A stretch of 33,634 bases of DNA, taken from assembly GCA_001824555.1 (NCBI GenBank), contig MHXU01000103.1, positions 1-33,634 of the forward strand. The letters are read 5' to 3'. The translations under genes were made by a program, and so were the position numbers. The notes under the pieces were generated by a model. The model saw nothing but the letters and a program-made list of their open reading frames with translations, was not told the origin of the DNA and made no database searches. This document shows, piece after piece, positions 19,257-26,942 of the stretch. How positions within the stretch are numbered: position 1 is the first letter of the stretch; each line of letters opens with the position of its first letter. The DNA is from Planctomycetes bacterium GWC2_45_44 (GTDB lineage: Bacteria; Planctomycetota; Phycisphaerae; Sedimentisphaerales; UBA12454).

Positions 19257-19312
19257 CAGAGCCCAAGCGACAGCGCAGGGTGTTAACAGAGCCGCGAATG
19301 TAAATGAGCGGT
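19257..19312. repeat. Dispersed intergenic repeats, family A copy 2 and family B copy 1
   Basis: Family A (19257-19280) is identical to 18076-18099. Six bases later begins family B, CAGAGCCGCGAATG..ATGAGCGGTA (19287-19312), which recurs at 26652-26678 and 26681-26706. The repeats fill most of the rpsN-rpsH spacer. The rest of that gap (19313-19352) is AT-rich with ACAGGA as the rpsH ribosome binding site. Confidence 0.85.
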
Positions 19313-19352
19313 AAAATTTAGATTTAAAAGTTTTTTTACAGGAATTTGTCAA

Positions 19353-19751
19353 ATGCACAGTGATCCGATAGCGGATATGCTTACGAGAGTAAGAAATGCT
19401 GCTTTTGCAGGCAAGGAAAACGTTGAAGTCAAAGCGTCGAAAATCTGCCGCGGTATTGCGCAGGTGCTGCTTACCGAAGGATACATCGAAGGCTTTGATA
19501 AAATAGACGATGCCACAGGCCAGGGCTTTATAAAGATTCAGCTTAAGTATGCGTTCGACGGCTCTCCGGTGATAACCGAAGTTAAAAGAATCAGCAAGAC
19601 AGGCAAGAGAGTATATCTTGCAGTTGATAAGCTGCCGAACGTTGTCAATGGTATGGGTATCGCCGTGATTTCAACGAATAAAGGCGTAATGACTGATAAA
19701 CAATGCAGAGCCGAAAATATCGGCGGCGAAATACTTTGTACGGTGAGTTAA
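19353..19751 (+). CDS. rpsH: 30S ribosomal protein S8
   Basis: S8 is a primary 16S-binding protein and in E. coli the translational repressor of the spc operon. The 132 residues start HSDPIADMLTRVRNA and end with the conserved GVMTDKQCRAENIGGEILCTV. Its stop codon overlaps the rplF start in TAATG, a strong sign of coupled translation. Confidence 0.97.
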   Translation: MHSDPIADMLTRVRNAAFAGKENVEVKASKICRGIAQVLLTEGYIEGFDKIDDATGQGFIKIQLKYAFDGSPVITEVKRISKTGKRVYLAVDKLPNVVNGMGIAVISTNKGVMTDKQCRAENIGGEILCTVS

Positions 19752-20329
19752 TGAGCAGAATAGGTAAAAAACTAATTAGCGTTCCATCAGGCGTAAAGGT
19801 TGATGTTGTTGACAGGATGGTCAAAGTCAGCGGCCCCAAAGGCACGCTTTCGATAGAATCTCATCCCAATATAAAAGTCAGCGTTGACGGCACAAATGGC
19901 GTTTCCGTTGTCAACCTGGCGCCAACGGCTAAGCTCGAAAAAGCTATGCACGGAACAGTAAGGGCGCTGATTAACAATATGATAATCGGCGTCAGCAAAG
20001 GCTTCGAGCAAAAACTCGAAATCTACGGCACAGGCTACAGCGTCAAGGAACAGGCTGGAAATATCGTCGTAACCGTCGGTTTCAGCCACCCTGTTGAACT
20101 GAAAATACCAAAAACCGTAAAAGCCGTGATTGATGTTCCTGCCACAAAAGGAAACGATATTCCTGCGAAATTCACGCTCACGGGATATGACAAACAGGAA
20201 CTTGGCCAGTTTGCTTCAAACATTAGAAAGGTCAGACCGCCTGAACCGTATCAGGGCAAGGGCATAAGGTTTGCAGGCCAGCACGTTAAGCGTAAGGTCG
20301 GTAAGGCTGTTGCAGGCGGCGCTGCTTAG
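19751..20329 (+). CDS. rplF: 50S ribosomal protein L6
   Basis: L6 lies by the sarcin-ricin loop and the GTPase factor site. I start at ATG 19751, which overlaps the rpsH stop by one base and gives MSRIGKKLISVPSGVKV, the family N-terminus; a longer frame from 19703 is inside rpsH and is rejected. It has 192 residues with the final KVRPPEPYQGKGIRF motif. Confidence 0.97.
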   Translation: MSRIGKKLISVPSGVKVDVVDRMVKVSGPKGTLSIESHPNIKVSVDGTNGVSVVNLAPTAKLEKAMHGTVRALINNMIIGVSKGFEQKLEIYGTGYSVKEQAGNIVVTVGFSHPVELKIPKTVKAVIDVPATKGNDIPAKFTLTGYDKQELGQFASNIRKVRPPEPYQGKGIRFAGQHVKRKVGKAVAGGAA

Positions 20330-20400
20330 TATTGTAGAAAATAAAAGGCTCGTATAGCCTGAAATAATAAAAATTAAAGTGATTTTTTTGAGATTTGCAA

Positions 20401-20766
20401 ATGCAGATTGATGTAATAAAAAAAGCGAGAGTCAGACGTAAGTTCAGAGTACGCAAAAATGTCGTAGGTACTCCGGAAAGACCAAGATTAAGCGTATTCA
20501 GGTCTAACCGTCACATTTACGCTCAAATTATTGACGACATCGCAGGCGTTACGCTCGCTTCGGCAGGAACTAAACAGCCTTCGCTTCGCGAAAGTCTGAA
20601 AAAAACCGGCAACATCAACGCCGCCAAAATCGTCGGCGCTGAAATTGCCAAACAGGCTATGCAGGTCGGAATTAAGGCTGTCAGGTTTGACAGAAGCCGC
20701 TTTATGTACCACGGCAGAGTTAAAGCTCTCGCTATGGCCGCCAGAGAAGCAGGCTTAGTTTTCTAA
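20401..20766 (+). CDS. rplR: 50S ribosomal protein L18
   Basis: L18 binds 5S rRNA in the central protuberance. It has 121 residues with [35 protein letters not shown] and the closing [26 protein letters not shown] use ATG 20401; a TTG two codons earlier is in frame. The Shine-Dalgarno is weak (TTGAGA). The 71-base gap before it has a small AGGCT/AGCCT dyad at 20346-20360. Confidence 0.97.
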   Translation: MQIDVIKKARVRRKFRVRKNVVGTPERPRLSVFRSNRHIYAQIIDDIAGVTLASAGTKQPSLRESLKKTGNINAAKIVGAEIAKQAMQVGIKAVRFDRSRFMYHGRVKALAMAAREAGLVF

Positions 20767-20811
20767 ATGTATTTAATGCAATAGCTAATTGCCCAAAATC
20801 GGAGATTAAAA

Positions 20812-21327
20812 TTGGCTGAAGATTCAAGATTTATGGTTAGTCAGGAAGGCGCTATAGAAGACACCGTCGTTAAGGTCTTCCGTTGCGCTAAAGTCGTAAA
20901 AGGCGGCAGGCGTTTCAGTTTCAGCGCTATGGTGGCTGTTGGCGACAGAAAAGGCACTGTCGGCATCGGTTACGGCAAAGCAAGAGAAGTGCCAAAGGCC
21001 GTCGAAAAGGCTGTCAAAGACGCGAAGAAACAGTTGCAGCACGTCTCGCTTTACGGCCAGACGATTCCTCATCAGATTATCGGCAGGTTTGGAGCGACTA
21101 AAATTAAAATGCTGCCAGCCAGCCCCGGCACCGGCGTTATCGCCGGCGGAAGCGCAAGAGCAGTTCTCGAACTGGCCGGCGTACACGATATTCTGACGAA
21201 AGTTTATGGCAGCACGACGACTAAGAATGTTGTAAAAGCGACGATGGATGGTTTGTTAAAACTTCGTGACCCGCAGGCGTTTAGCGACATCCGCGGCATA
21301 ACGGTAGAAGCGGTAAAAAGGTGGTGA
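20812..21327 (+). CDS. rpsE: 30S ribosomal protein S5
   Basis: S5 contributes to decoding fidelity and mRNA unwinding at the entry channel. The start is TTG 20812, fixed by GGAG 8 bases upstream and by the lack of a suitable ATG before the conserved region. The 171 residues hold VVKVFRCAKVVKGGRRFSF and GDRKGTVGIGYGKA (dsRNA-binding-like fold) and GTGVIAGGSARAVLELAGV. rplO follows after 7 bases, leaving no space for rpmD. Confidence 0.97.
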   Translation: MAEDSRFMVSQEGAIEDTVVKVFRCAKVVKGGRRFSFSAMVAVGDRKGTVGIGYGKAREVPKAVEKAVKDAKKQLQHVSLYGQTIPHQIIGRFGATKIKMLPASPGTGVIAGGSARAVLELAGVHDILTKVYGSTTTKNVVKATMDGLLKLRDPQAFSDIRGITVEAVKRW

Positions 21328-21334
21328 TACAATC

Positions 21335-21781
21335 ATGATGAATCATGAAATAACTTCAATAGCAGGACACGACAAAAAGCGCAAGCGCGTCGGCAAGGGC
21401 GTTGGCAGCGGACATGGCAAAACCAGTACTCGAGGCCATAAGGGCGGCGGCAGCAGATCCGGCTGTAAATCGAGACTTGGCAATGAAGGCGGGCAGGTGC
21501 CGTTGTACAGACGTTTGCCGAAACGCGGCTTCAACAATTTTAATTTTACAACGCGGTACGAAGTCATCAACGTCTCGCAGCTTGACAGATTTGAAGACGG
21601 CGCGGTCGTTGACGCAAAGTGTCTTTTCGGCGCCGGCCTCATCAGCAGTGCAGACAGCAGAGTAAAGCTGCTTGGCGATGGCGAACTAACAAAAAAGCTC
21701 GATGTCAATGTACATAAATTCAGCAAAACCGCTCACGACAAAATTTTAAGCTGTGGCGGCGTTGCAAAGGTGGTCGCATAA
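21335..21781 (+). CDS. rplO: 50S ribosomal protein L15
   Basis: L15 is a late assembly protein with a long basic extended N-terminus. The 148 residues show KRVGKGVGSGHGKTSTRGHKGG, the GNEGGQVPLYRRLPKRGFNN loop and the C-terminal globular part. The gene normally follows rpmD, but here it comes straight after rpsE. secY begins 17 bases after its stop. Confidence 0.97.
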   Translation: MMNHEITSIAGHDKKRKRVGKGVGSGHGKTSTRGHKGGGSRSGCKSRLGNEGGQVPLYRRLPKRGFNNFNFTTRYEVINVSQLDRFEDGAVVDAKCLFGAGLISSADSRVKLLGDGELTKKLDVNVHKFSKTAHDKILSCGGVAKVVA

Positions 21782-21798
21782 TTTGACAAGGAAGACAA

Positions 21799-23169
21799 AT
21801 GTTTAATGCTGCTGTAAATATCTTTAAGATTCCTGATTTGAGGAACAAGGTGCTGTTCACTATAGCGCTGCTGATTATTTACAGGATTGGTTTCCACATT
21901 CCTTTGCCTGGCGTTGACCAGCAGAAGATGATTGGCGCTTCGGAGAATCGCGACCAGAGCAGTCCGGTCGGCAGGGCACTGGAACATCTTCAGATGCTTA
22001 GCGGCGGTAACCTCAAAAGAAGCAGTCTTTTCGGTCTCGGCATTATGCCATATATCACGGCATCTATTATATTGATGCTGCTCGGCGAAGTTATGCCCTC
22101 CCTGAAAAAGCTCAAGGCCGAAGGCCAGACCGGCTACAAAAAAATTCAGGAATACACTCGCTATCTCACTGTGCCTATATGTATTGTGCAGTCGATGATG
22201 TTTATGAAGATGATGCGTTCCTTCGCCTATCCGGGTCTTGAAGGTTCTACTGTCATTATGGGTACTATCGGTATGACCGCCGGCACAGTTTTCCTGATGT
22301 GGCTCGGCGAGCAGATTGACGAATATGGAATCGGCAACGGCATAAGCCTTTTGATTATGGCAGGTATTGTCGCGCAAATGCCGGGCACGCTTTACACAGT
22401 ATATCAAAACTCATCAATGACAGTCGGCGCCGGTTCAGCAAGCGGCACTTACGGTCCGGCCAAAATTTTATTCCTTATAGTTGCTTTTGTTTTTGTTGTC
22501 GCCGGTGCAATCTTAATTACACAGGGACAGCGAAGAATTCCCGTCCAGCAGGCAAAGCAAATGCGTGGCCGCAAGATGTATGGCGGCCAGAGGCATTATC
22601 TTCCGTTGCGAATCAATCACGGCGGAGTTATGCCGATTATCTTTGCTTCGAGTTTGATGCAGTTTCCGCCGATTGTAGTCGGTCAGCTTTTGAGCGTTGA
22701 AAAGCTCGCCAACTCGGCGATTCTCGGCAATATCGCTATGGCTCTGCAGCCCGGCGCTTATACTTACAATGTTATCTATATAATTATGATTATTTTGTTT
22801 TCATATTTCTGGACGACGGTTCAGTTCCAGCCGAAGGAAATGGCCAAAAATCTTAGAAACTCCGGCAGCTTCATTCCCGGTCTGCGGCCTGGATTTAGAA
22901 CCGCCGAATATCTTGAAACCGTTATGGCTCGAATTACTTTCTACGGCGCTGCGTTTCTGGCGATTATCGCCGTTGTTCCGACGGTCATCGCGCAGATGCC
23001 CGGCCTGTCGATTGACTGGCAGGTTGCTTCGTTCTTTGGCGGTACAGGGTTGCTTATTGTTGTGAGCGTTTCGCTCGATTTGGTTCAGAGAGTCGAATCG
23101 AATCTGATAATGAGAAATTATGAAGGCTTTAGTTCTACCGGCAGGATAAAGGGAGCAAGAGGATGGTAA
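21799..23169 (+). CDS. secY: Protein translocase subunit SecY
   Basis: SecY is the channel of the Sec translocon in the inner membrane. The 456 residues show the family's ten-helix hydrophobic pattern, the early plug-containing loop region, LGIMPYITASIILMLL (second membrane segment), the GIGNGISLLIMAGI segment and the cytoplasmic loop with RIPVQQAKQMRGRKMYGGQ before LPLRINHGGVMPIIFAS. It ends 7 bases inside adk, so the two are translated in overlapping frames. Confidence 0.98.
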   Translation: MFNAAVNIFKIPDLRNKVLFTIALLIIYRIGFHIPLPGVDQQKMIGASENRDQSSPVGRALEHLQMLSGGNLKRSSLFGLGIMPYITASIILMLLGEVMPSLKKLKAEGQTGYKKIQEYTRYLTVPICIVQSMMFMKMMRSFAYPGLEGSTVIMGTIGMTAGTVFLMWLGEQIDEYGIGNGISLLIMAGIVAQMPGTLYTVYQNSSMTVGAGSASGTYGPAKILFLIVAFVFVVAGAILITQGQRRIPVQQAKQMRGRKMYGGQRHYLPLRINHGGVMPIIFASSLMQFPPIVVGQLLSVEKLANSAILGNIAMALQPGAYTYNVIYIIMIILFSYFWTTVQFQPKEMAKNLRNSGSFIPGLRPGFRTAEYLETVMARITFYGAAFLAIIAVVPTVIAQMPGLSIDWQVASFFGGTGLLIVVSVSLDLVQRVESNLIMRNYEGFSSTGRIKGARGW

Positions 23170-23822
23170 TCGTTCTTCTTGGCCCTCCCGGCGCAGGCAA
23201 GGGTACACAGTGCAAACGCATCGTTGACAGGTTTAAGCTCACGCATTTGTCCAGCGGCGACATTTTGCGAAGCGAAAGAACCGCCGGGACGGAACTCGGC
23301 AAAAAAGCCCAGAGCTTTATGGATGCCGGCAAACTTGTGCCTGACGATTTGATTATCGCAATGATGAGCGGCGCAATCACAAAGGCAAAAGGCAATTGTG
23401 TTCTTGACGGTTTTCCAAGAACGGTTGTTCAGGCCTCCGAGCTTGACAGGGAGTTGGAGCGAAAAGGAAATAGTATCGATGCCATTGTCAATTTGGTAAT
23501 TGACGATAGCGTCGTTGAAAACAGAATTACCGGCAGAAGAAGCTGCCCGGCCTGCGGTGCTGTTTATCATCTTGAATCGCTCAAGCCGAAGGTTGATGGA
23601 TTCTGTGATAAATGTAAAGGTCAGTCGCTGACGCAAAGGGTCGATGATACGCCCGATGTGATAAGGGAAAGACTTAAAACGTATCATCAGCAGACTTCCG
23701 CTGTGGTCGGTTATTATACTGGCGCAGGCGGAGAAGTGCTGGATGTCGATGCCGACAGAGCGATTGATGCAGTAACTGCTGAAATTATTAAAAATCTCGA
23801 AAGCCTTATATTGGCTAAGTAA
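23163..23822 (+). CDS. adk: Adenylate kinase
   Basis: It interconverts ATP + AMP and 2 ADP in the cytosol. The P-loop is GPPGAGKGTQ (7-16). The NMP-binding region has SSGDILR, and LDGFPRT follows at 81-87. The LID domain carries a four-cysteine zinc site (C128, C131, C148, C151). The 219-residue length is normal for the long form. Start ATG 23163 overlaps the secY stop region by 7 bases, with AGAGG immediately upstream. The secY-adk-map order is standard. Confidence 0.98.
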   Translation: MVIVLLGPPGAGKGTQCKRIVDRFKLTHLSSGDILRSERTAGTELGKKAQSFMDAGKLVPDDLIIAMMSGAITKAKGNCVLDGFPRTVVQASELDRELERKGNSIDAIVNLVIDDSVVENRITGRRSCPACGAVYHLESLKPKVDGFCDKCKGQSLTQRVDDTPDVIRERLKTYHQQTSAVVGYYTGAGGEVLDVDADRAIDAVTAEIIKNLESLILAK

Positions 23823-23827
23823 ATAAA

Positions 23828-24607
23828 ATGGCGATAAACCTTAGAAGTCGCAGAGAAATTGAATTGATGCGAAATGCAGGCAGGGTTGTTGCCGATGTTC
23901 TTTTAAAATTAAAAAATTGTGCAGCGGTCGGTATGACCACGGCGTATTTGAATAAAATCGCCGAGGATATGACCCGACAGGCAGGTGCCATTCCGCTGTT
24001 CAAGGGCGTAAAAAATCCCTGCGGGAAAAGAGATTTTCCCGCCGCGATATGTGCTTCGCTCAACGAACAGGTCGTACACGGAATACCGTCCGAAAAAGTC
24101 ATTCTAAAAGATGGCGACATCATTAGCGTTGACTTCGGCGTAAAACTTGACGGCTACTGCGGCGATGCGGCGACGACGATTGCGATCGGAAACATCAGCG
24201 ATACGAAACAGCGATTGCTCGATGCGACAAAAAGAATGCTCGACATTGCGATTGAAGAAAGCAGGCCGGGCATAAAATGGAGCAGCGTTGCCGGCAAAAT
24301 GCAGAAGTACGTCGAGTCGCAGGGTTTTTCAGTTGTCAGAGATTTCGTCGGACACGGCATCGGAACAGAAATGCACGAAGAGCCGAAAGTCCAGAATTTC
24401 GTCAACGCCGAGCTGCTAAAGCACGATATTCTTCTGCGTGAAGGAATGATACTCGCGGTTGAGCCTATGGTGAACGCAGGCTCGTGCAGTGTAAAATCGC
24501 TTAGCGATGGATGGACGGTTGTTACTCGCGATGGAAAACCATCTGCTCATTTTGAGCATACCATAGCGATTACCGCCGCCGGCTGCGAAGTGCTTACTTT
24601 AAGTTGA
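23828..24607 (+). CDS. map: Methionine aminopeptidase, type I
   Basis: It removes the initiator methionine from nascent proteins with two metal ions. All five metal ligands are visible: D102, D113, H176 (in GHGIGT), E212 (in VEPM) and E243 (in HFEHT). The 259 residues begin INLRSRREIELMRNAG, as in the soluble type Ia form without an extra zinc-finger N-terminus. Five bases separate it from adk. Confidence 0.98.
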   Translation: MAINLRSRREIELMRNAGRVVADVLLKLKNCAAVGMTTAYLNKIAEDMTRQAGAIPLFKGVKNPCGKRDFPAAICASLNEQVVHGIPSEKVILKDGDIISVDFGVKLDGYCGDAATTIAIGNISDTKQRLLDATKRMLDIAIEESRPGIKWSSVAGKMQKYVESQGFSVVRDFVGHGIGTEMHEEPKVQNFVNAELLKHDILLREGMILAVEPMVNAGSCSVKSLSDGWTVVTRDGKPSAHFEHTIAITAAGCEVLTLS

Positions 24608-24654
24608 TGTTTATATACTAACTATTGGCTACTGGCTATTGAATACTAAAATAT

Positions 24655-24870
24655 ATGCCAAAAAAAGACGCGATAAAAGTTGAAGGAACTATACTTGAGA
24701 CATTGCCGAACGCGATGTTCAGAGTACAGCTAGAAAACGGGCATGTGATTATCGCCCACGTTTCCGGAAAAATGCGAATGCATTTTATCAGAATCCTTTC
24801 AGGCGATAAGGTTACTATCGAAATGTCGCCTTATGACCTGACTAAGGGTCGAATTGTTATGAGAAACTGA
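24655..24870 (+). CDS. infA: Translation initiation factor IF-1
   Basis: IF-1 is a small OB-fold protein occupying the A site during initiation. The 71 residues have [22 protein letters not shown] and [19 protein letters not shown], with the closing [12 protein letters not shown]. No Shine-Dalgarno is visible; the 20 bases before the ATG are almost all A/T. An imperfect ten-base duplication (around 24624-24644) lies in the gap from map. Confidence 0.97.
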   Translation: MPKKDAIKVEGTILETLPNAMFRVQLENGHVIIAHVSGKMRMHFIRILSGDKVTIEMSPYDLTKGRIVMRN

Positions 24871-24887
24871 CAGATTTTGAGGTCAAA

Positions 24888-25004
24888 ATGAAAGTTAGAA
24901 GTTCCGTTAAAAGAATATGTGAAAACTGTAAAATTGTACGGCGCAAAGGCGTTGTACGCGTTATCTGTCCGGCCAATTCCCGCCACAAACAGAGACAGGG
25001 CTGA
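24888..25004 (+). CDS. rpmJ: 50S ribosomal protein L36, zinc-binding type
   Basis: L36 is the smallest 50S protein, a zinc ribbon holding together 23S rRNA helices. The 38 codons read [17 protein letters not shown]... with ligands C11, C14, C27 and H33, the C+ form. TGAGG lies about 8 bases before the ATG. Its position between infA and rpsM is the standard one. Confidence 0.96.
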   Translation: MKVRSSVKRICENCKIVRRKGVVRVICPANSRHKQRQG

Positions 25005-25031
25005 TTTGAAAAGTTTTAGAAAGGTTCTATT

Positions 25032-25418
25032 ATGCCTCGTATAGTTGGTGTTGATATACCAAATAATAAAGCGATTAACATTTCTCTGCTGTACATACAC
25101 GGCATTGGACCGTTCATCGCCAAAAAAATTCTAAAAGAGCTTGGCATTGAATCGAATGTTCACGCCGGCAAGCTCACTGAAGACGAAGTAAGCAAAATCG
25201 CGCAGATTATCGACCGCGACTATCTCGTTGAAGGTCAGCTTCGCAGACAGGTCTCGCAGAACATCGCAAGACTTAGAGATATCGGCTGCTATCGCGGCAT
25301 TCGTCATAGAAAAGGTCTGCCAGTCAGAGGCCAGCAGACCCAGTGTAATGCTCGAACTCGAAAGGGCAAACGTAAGACAGTCGCCGGCAAGAAGGGCGTT
25401 AAAGAAATGCGCGGCTAA
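25032..25418 (+). CDS. rpsM: 30S ribosomal protein S13
   Basis: S13 makes head bridges to L5 and contacts P-site tRNA. The 128 residues start [14 protein letters not shown] and contain [16 protein letters not shown] (helix-two-turn-helix), the long helix, and the basic tail [19 protein letters not shown]-type segment. Slightly longer than E. coli S13 through the Lys-rich end. Confidence 0.97.
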   Translation: MPRIVGVDIPNNKAINISLLYIHGIGPFIAKKILKELGIESNVHAGKLTEDEVSKIAQIIDRDYLVEGQLRRQVSQNIARLRDIGCYRGIRHRKGLPVRGQQTQCNARTRKGKRKTVAGKKGVKEMRG

Positions 25419-25429
25419 TAATCAGTTTT

Positions 25430-25472
25430 GTCATTGCGAGCGCAGCGAAGCAATCTCTGTGTTCTCTGTGGC
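25430..25472. repeat. Dispersed intergenic repeats, family C copy 1 overlapping family D copy 1
   Basis: GTCATTGCGAGCG.AGCGAAG-type sequence (25430-25457) recurs with one difference at 26711-26738. It runs into CTCTGTGTTCTCTGTGGC (25455-25472), which recurs at 25919-25936 and 26817-26834. They lie in the rpsM-rpsK spacer. Confidence 0.85.
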
Positions 25473-25497
25473 AGAGTTTTTTTAAGGTTCTAATTAA

Positions 25498-25869
25498 ATG
25501 GCTAAAAGTAAAATCAGAAAGAATGTTGTAAAAGGCATCGTTCATATCAGAGCGAGCTTTAACAACACGCAGATTACTATAACCGATGTTGATGGCGACA
25601 CGATAAGCAGCGATTCGGCCGGCACTGTCGGCTTCAAAGGCTCAAGAAAAAGCACGCCTTTCGCAGCTCAAAGAGCCGCTGAAAAATGTGCAAACGCCGC
25701 GAAGCGTTCCGGCGTTCGCGAAGTCGAAGTCAGAGTTAAGGGACCGGGTTCAGGCCGCGAGTCTGCCGTTTCCGCTCTCCAGGCTACGGGCTTGAGAATA
25801 TCTTCTATCGAAGATGTTACTCCGATTCCGCACAACGGCTGCCGTCCGCCGAAGAAAAGAAGAGTTTAA
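25498..25869 (+). CDS. rpsK: 30S ribosomal protein S11
   Basis: S11 lies on the 30S platform and contacts mRNA near the Shine-Dalgarno duplex. The 123 residues include [18 protein letters not shown], the [14 protein letters not shown] segment and the C-terminal [15 protein letters not shown]. Normal length. The ribosome binding site is weak (AAGG with about 11 bases' spacing). Confidence 0.98.
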   Translation: MAKSKIRKNVVKGIVHIRASFNNTQITITDVDGDTISSDSAGTVGFKGSRKSTPFAAQRAAEKCANAAKRSGVREVEVRVKGPGSGRESAVSALQATGLRISSIEDVTPIPHNGCRPPKKRRV

Positions 25870-25872
25870 AGA

Positions 25873-25960
25873 TTAGAGAACAGAATAACTGGCGATTTTT
25901 AAAATAAATCTCGGTGTCCTCTGTGTTCTCTGTGGCTATTTTTTACTGATAACTGAATTG
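25873..25960. repeat. Dispersed intergenic repeat, family D long copy
   Basis: TTAGAGAACAGA..TAA and GATTTTTAAAA..AAATCTC followed by CTCTGTGTTCTCTGTGGC match 26771-26836 along roughly 65 bases. The end (ACTGATAACTGAATT, 25945-25959) is the reverse complement of 478-492 in the rplL-rpoB gap. It fills most of the rpsK-rpsD spacer. Confidence 0.8.
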
Positions 25961-25973
25961 GAGTTTTTAAAAT

Positions 25974-26609
25974 ATGGGACGTATAACGATTGATCCATCA
26001 TGCAGGCTGTGCCGGCGAGAAGGTATGAAGCTGATGCTCAAGGGTGTTCGCTGCGAAACGGCAAAATGCCCAATTGAGAAAAAACAGAAAAATCTCGCTC
26101 CTGGTATGCACGGCTGGAAAAAGGGAAGAGGCAGCGACTATGGCGTCCGCTTCCGTGAAAAGCAAAAAGTCAAGAGATACTACGGTCTTGGCGAAAGACA
26201 GTTTATGATATACGTCTCCAGAGCCGAGAAAACAAAAGGAAATACCGGAGAAGTTCTCCTTACCCTGCTCGAAAGAAGACTCGACAATGTCGTCTATAAG
26301 GTGAACTTTGCCGCTTCGAGAAAAGCCGCAAGACAGCTTATCGCTCACGGACATATTTACATTAACGGCAAAAAACTTGATATTCCGGATTTCACAGTCG
26401 GCATCGGCGACAAAATTACCGTAAAGCCCGCTGAAAAGAGCAAAAAGAGAATCAAAGAGCAGCTTGCTACTAATCCGAATTTCTCCGCTCAACCGTGGCT
26501 GCAGCTTGATGCGAATACTCCCGCCGCGACAGTGCTTGCTCTGCCGACAAGACAGGATGTCCAGTTGCCGATTGAAGACCAGCTCGTTATCGAGTTCTGT
26601 TCAAGATAA
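25974..26609 (+). CDS. rpsD: 30S ribosomal protein S4, zinc-binding type
   Basis: S4 nucleates 30S assembly and in E. coli represses the alpha operon. The N-terminal domain has C10, C13, C27 and C32, the zinc (C+) version. The S4 RNA-binding domain starts near RRLDNVVYKVNFA and includes ARQLIAHGHIYINGKKLDIPD. It has 211 residues. TTGGAG precedes the ATG. It is followed by a 333-base gap before rpoA. Confidence 0.98.
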   Translation: MGRITIDPSCRLCRREGMKLMLKGVRCETAKCPIEKKQKNLAPGMHGWKKGRGSDYGVRFREKQKVKRYYGLGERQFMIYVSRAEKTKGNTGEVLLTLLERRLDNVVYKVNFAASRKAARQLIAHGHIYINGKKLDIPDFTVGIGDKITVKPAEKSKKRIKEQLATNPNFSAQPWLQLDANTPAATVLALPTRQDVQLPIEDQLVIEFCSR

Positions 26610-26625
26610 TAGTAAAAAAATAGTT

Positions 26626-26848
26626 AACCCCCGGCTTTATGCCGGCGGGTTCAGAGCCGCGACAGTAATGGAGCGGTAATCAGAGCCGCGAATGTTAATG
26701 AGCGGTATTTGTCATTGCGAGCGAAGCGAAGCAATCTCGTTCGGAAGATTTGAAAATTGAATATTGAAATTTAGAGAACAGAGTAATCAATGATTTTTAA
26801 AACAAATCTCTGTGAACTCTGTGTTCTCTGTGGCTAAATTATTTTTTT
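26626..26848. repeat. Cluster of dispersed repeats in the rpsD-rpoA gap
   Basis: Within one non-coding gap are, in order: a family E hairpin (CCGGC..GCCGG, 26626-26651), two adjacent family B copies (26652-26678 and 26681-26706), a family C copy (26711-26738) and a long family D copy (26771-26836), all with relatives in other spacers of this operon. A T-run follows at 26842-26848. No coding frame is convincing here. Confidence 0.85.
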
Positions 26849-26859
26849 AATTACTAACC

Positions 26860-26931
26860 GGCAATTAACAGATAACGATTTTGAAGGCTTGGCCGCCTGC
26901 GAATATTGTTGAGAACAATTGCCATTTTTTT
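26860..26931 (+). promoter_or_regulatory. Candidate attenuator in the rpoA leader
   Basis: GGCAATT (26860-26866) can pair with AATTGCC (26917-26923), directly followed by ATTTTTTT (26924-26931). Inside are AGGC/GCCT (26885-26898) and ATTGTT/AACAAT (26905-26919); the last stem competes with the closing one. The T-run abuts the GGAGG ribosome binding site of rpoA. This could be an attenuator or a translational switch; it is inferred from pairing only. Confidence 0.45.
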
Positions 26932-26942
26932 GGAGGCCGAAT

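Noticed and set aside
19703-19750. Longer rplF start inside rpsH
   Set aside because: The TAATG overlap and the MSRIGKK family N-terminus define the start at 19751.
25430-26836. CRISPR-like array from the recurring short repeats
   Set aside because: Repeats are of different families, irregularly spaced, separated by genes and without uniform spacers or cas genes.
26919-26942. Upstream extension of rpoA from a TTG
   Set aside because: GGAGG sits correctly before ATG 26943 and would be inside the longer frame; the extra residues derive from the T-run.
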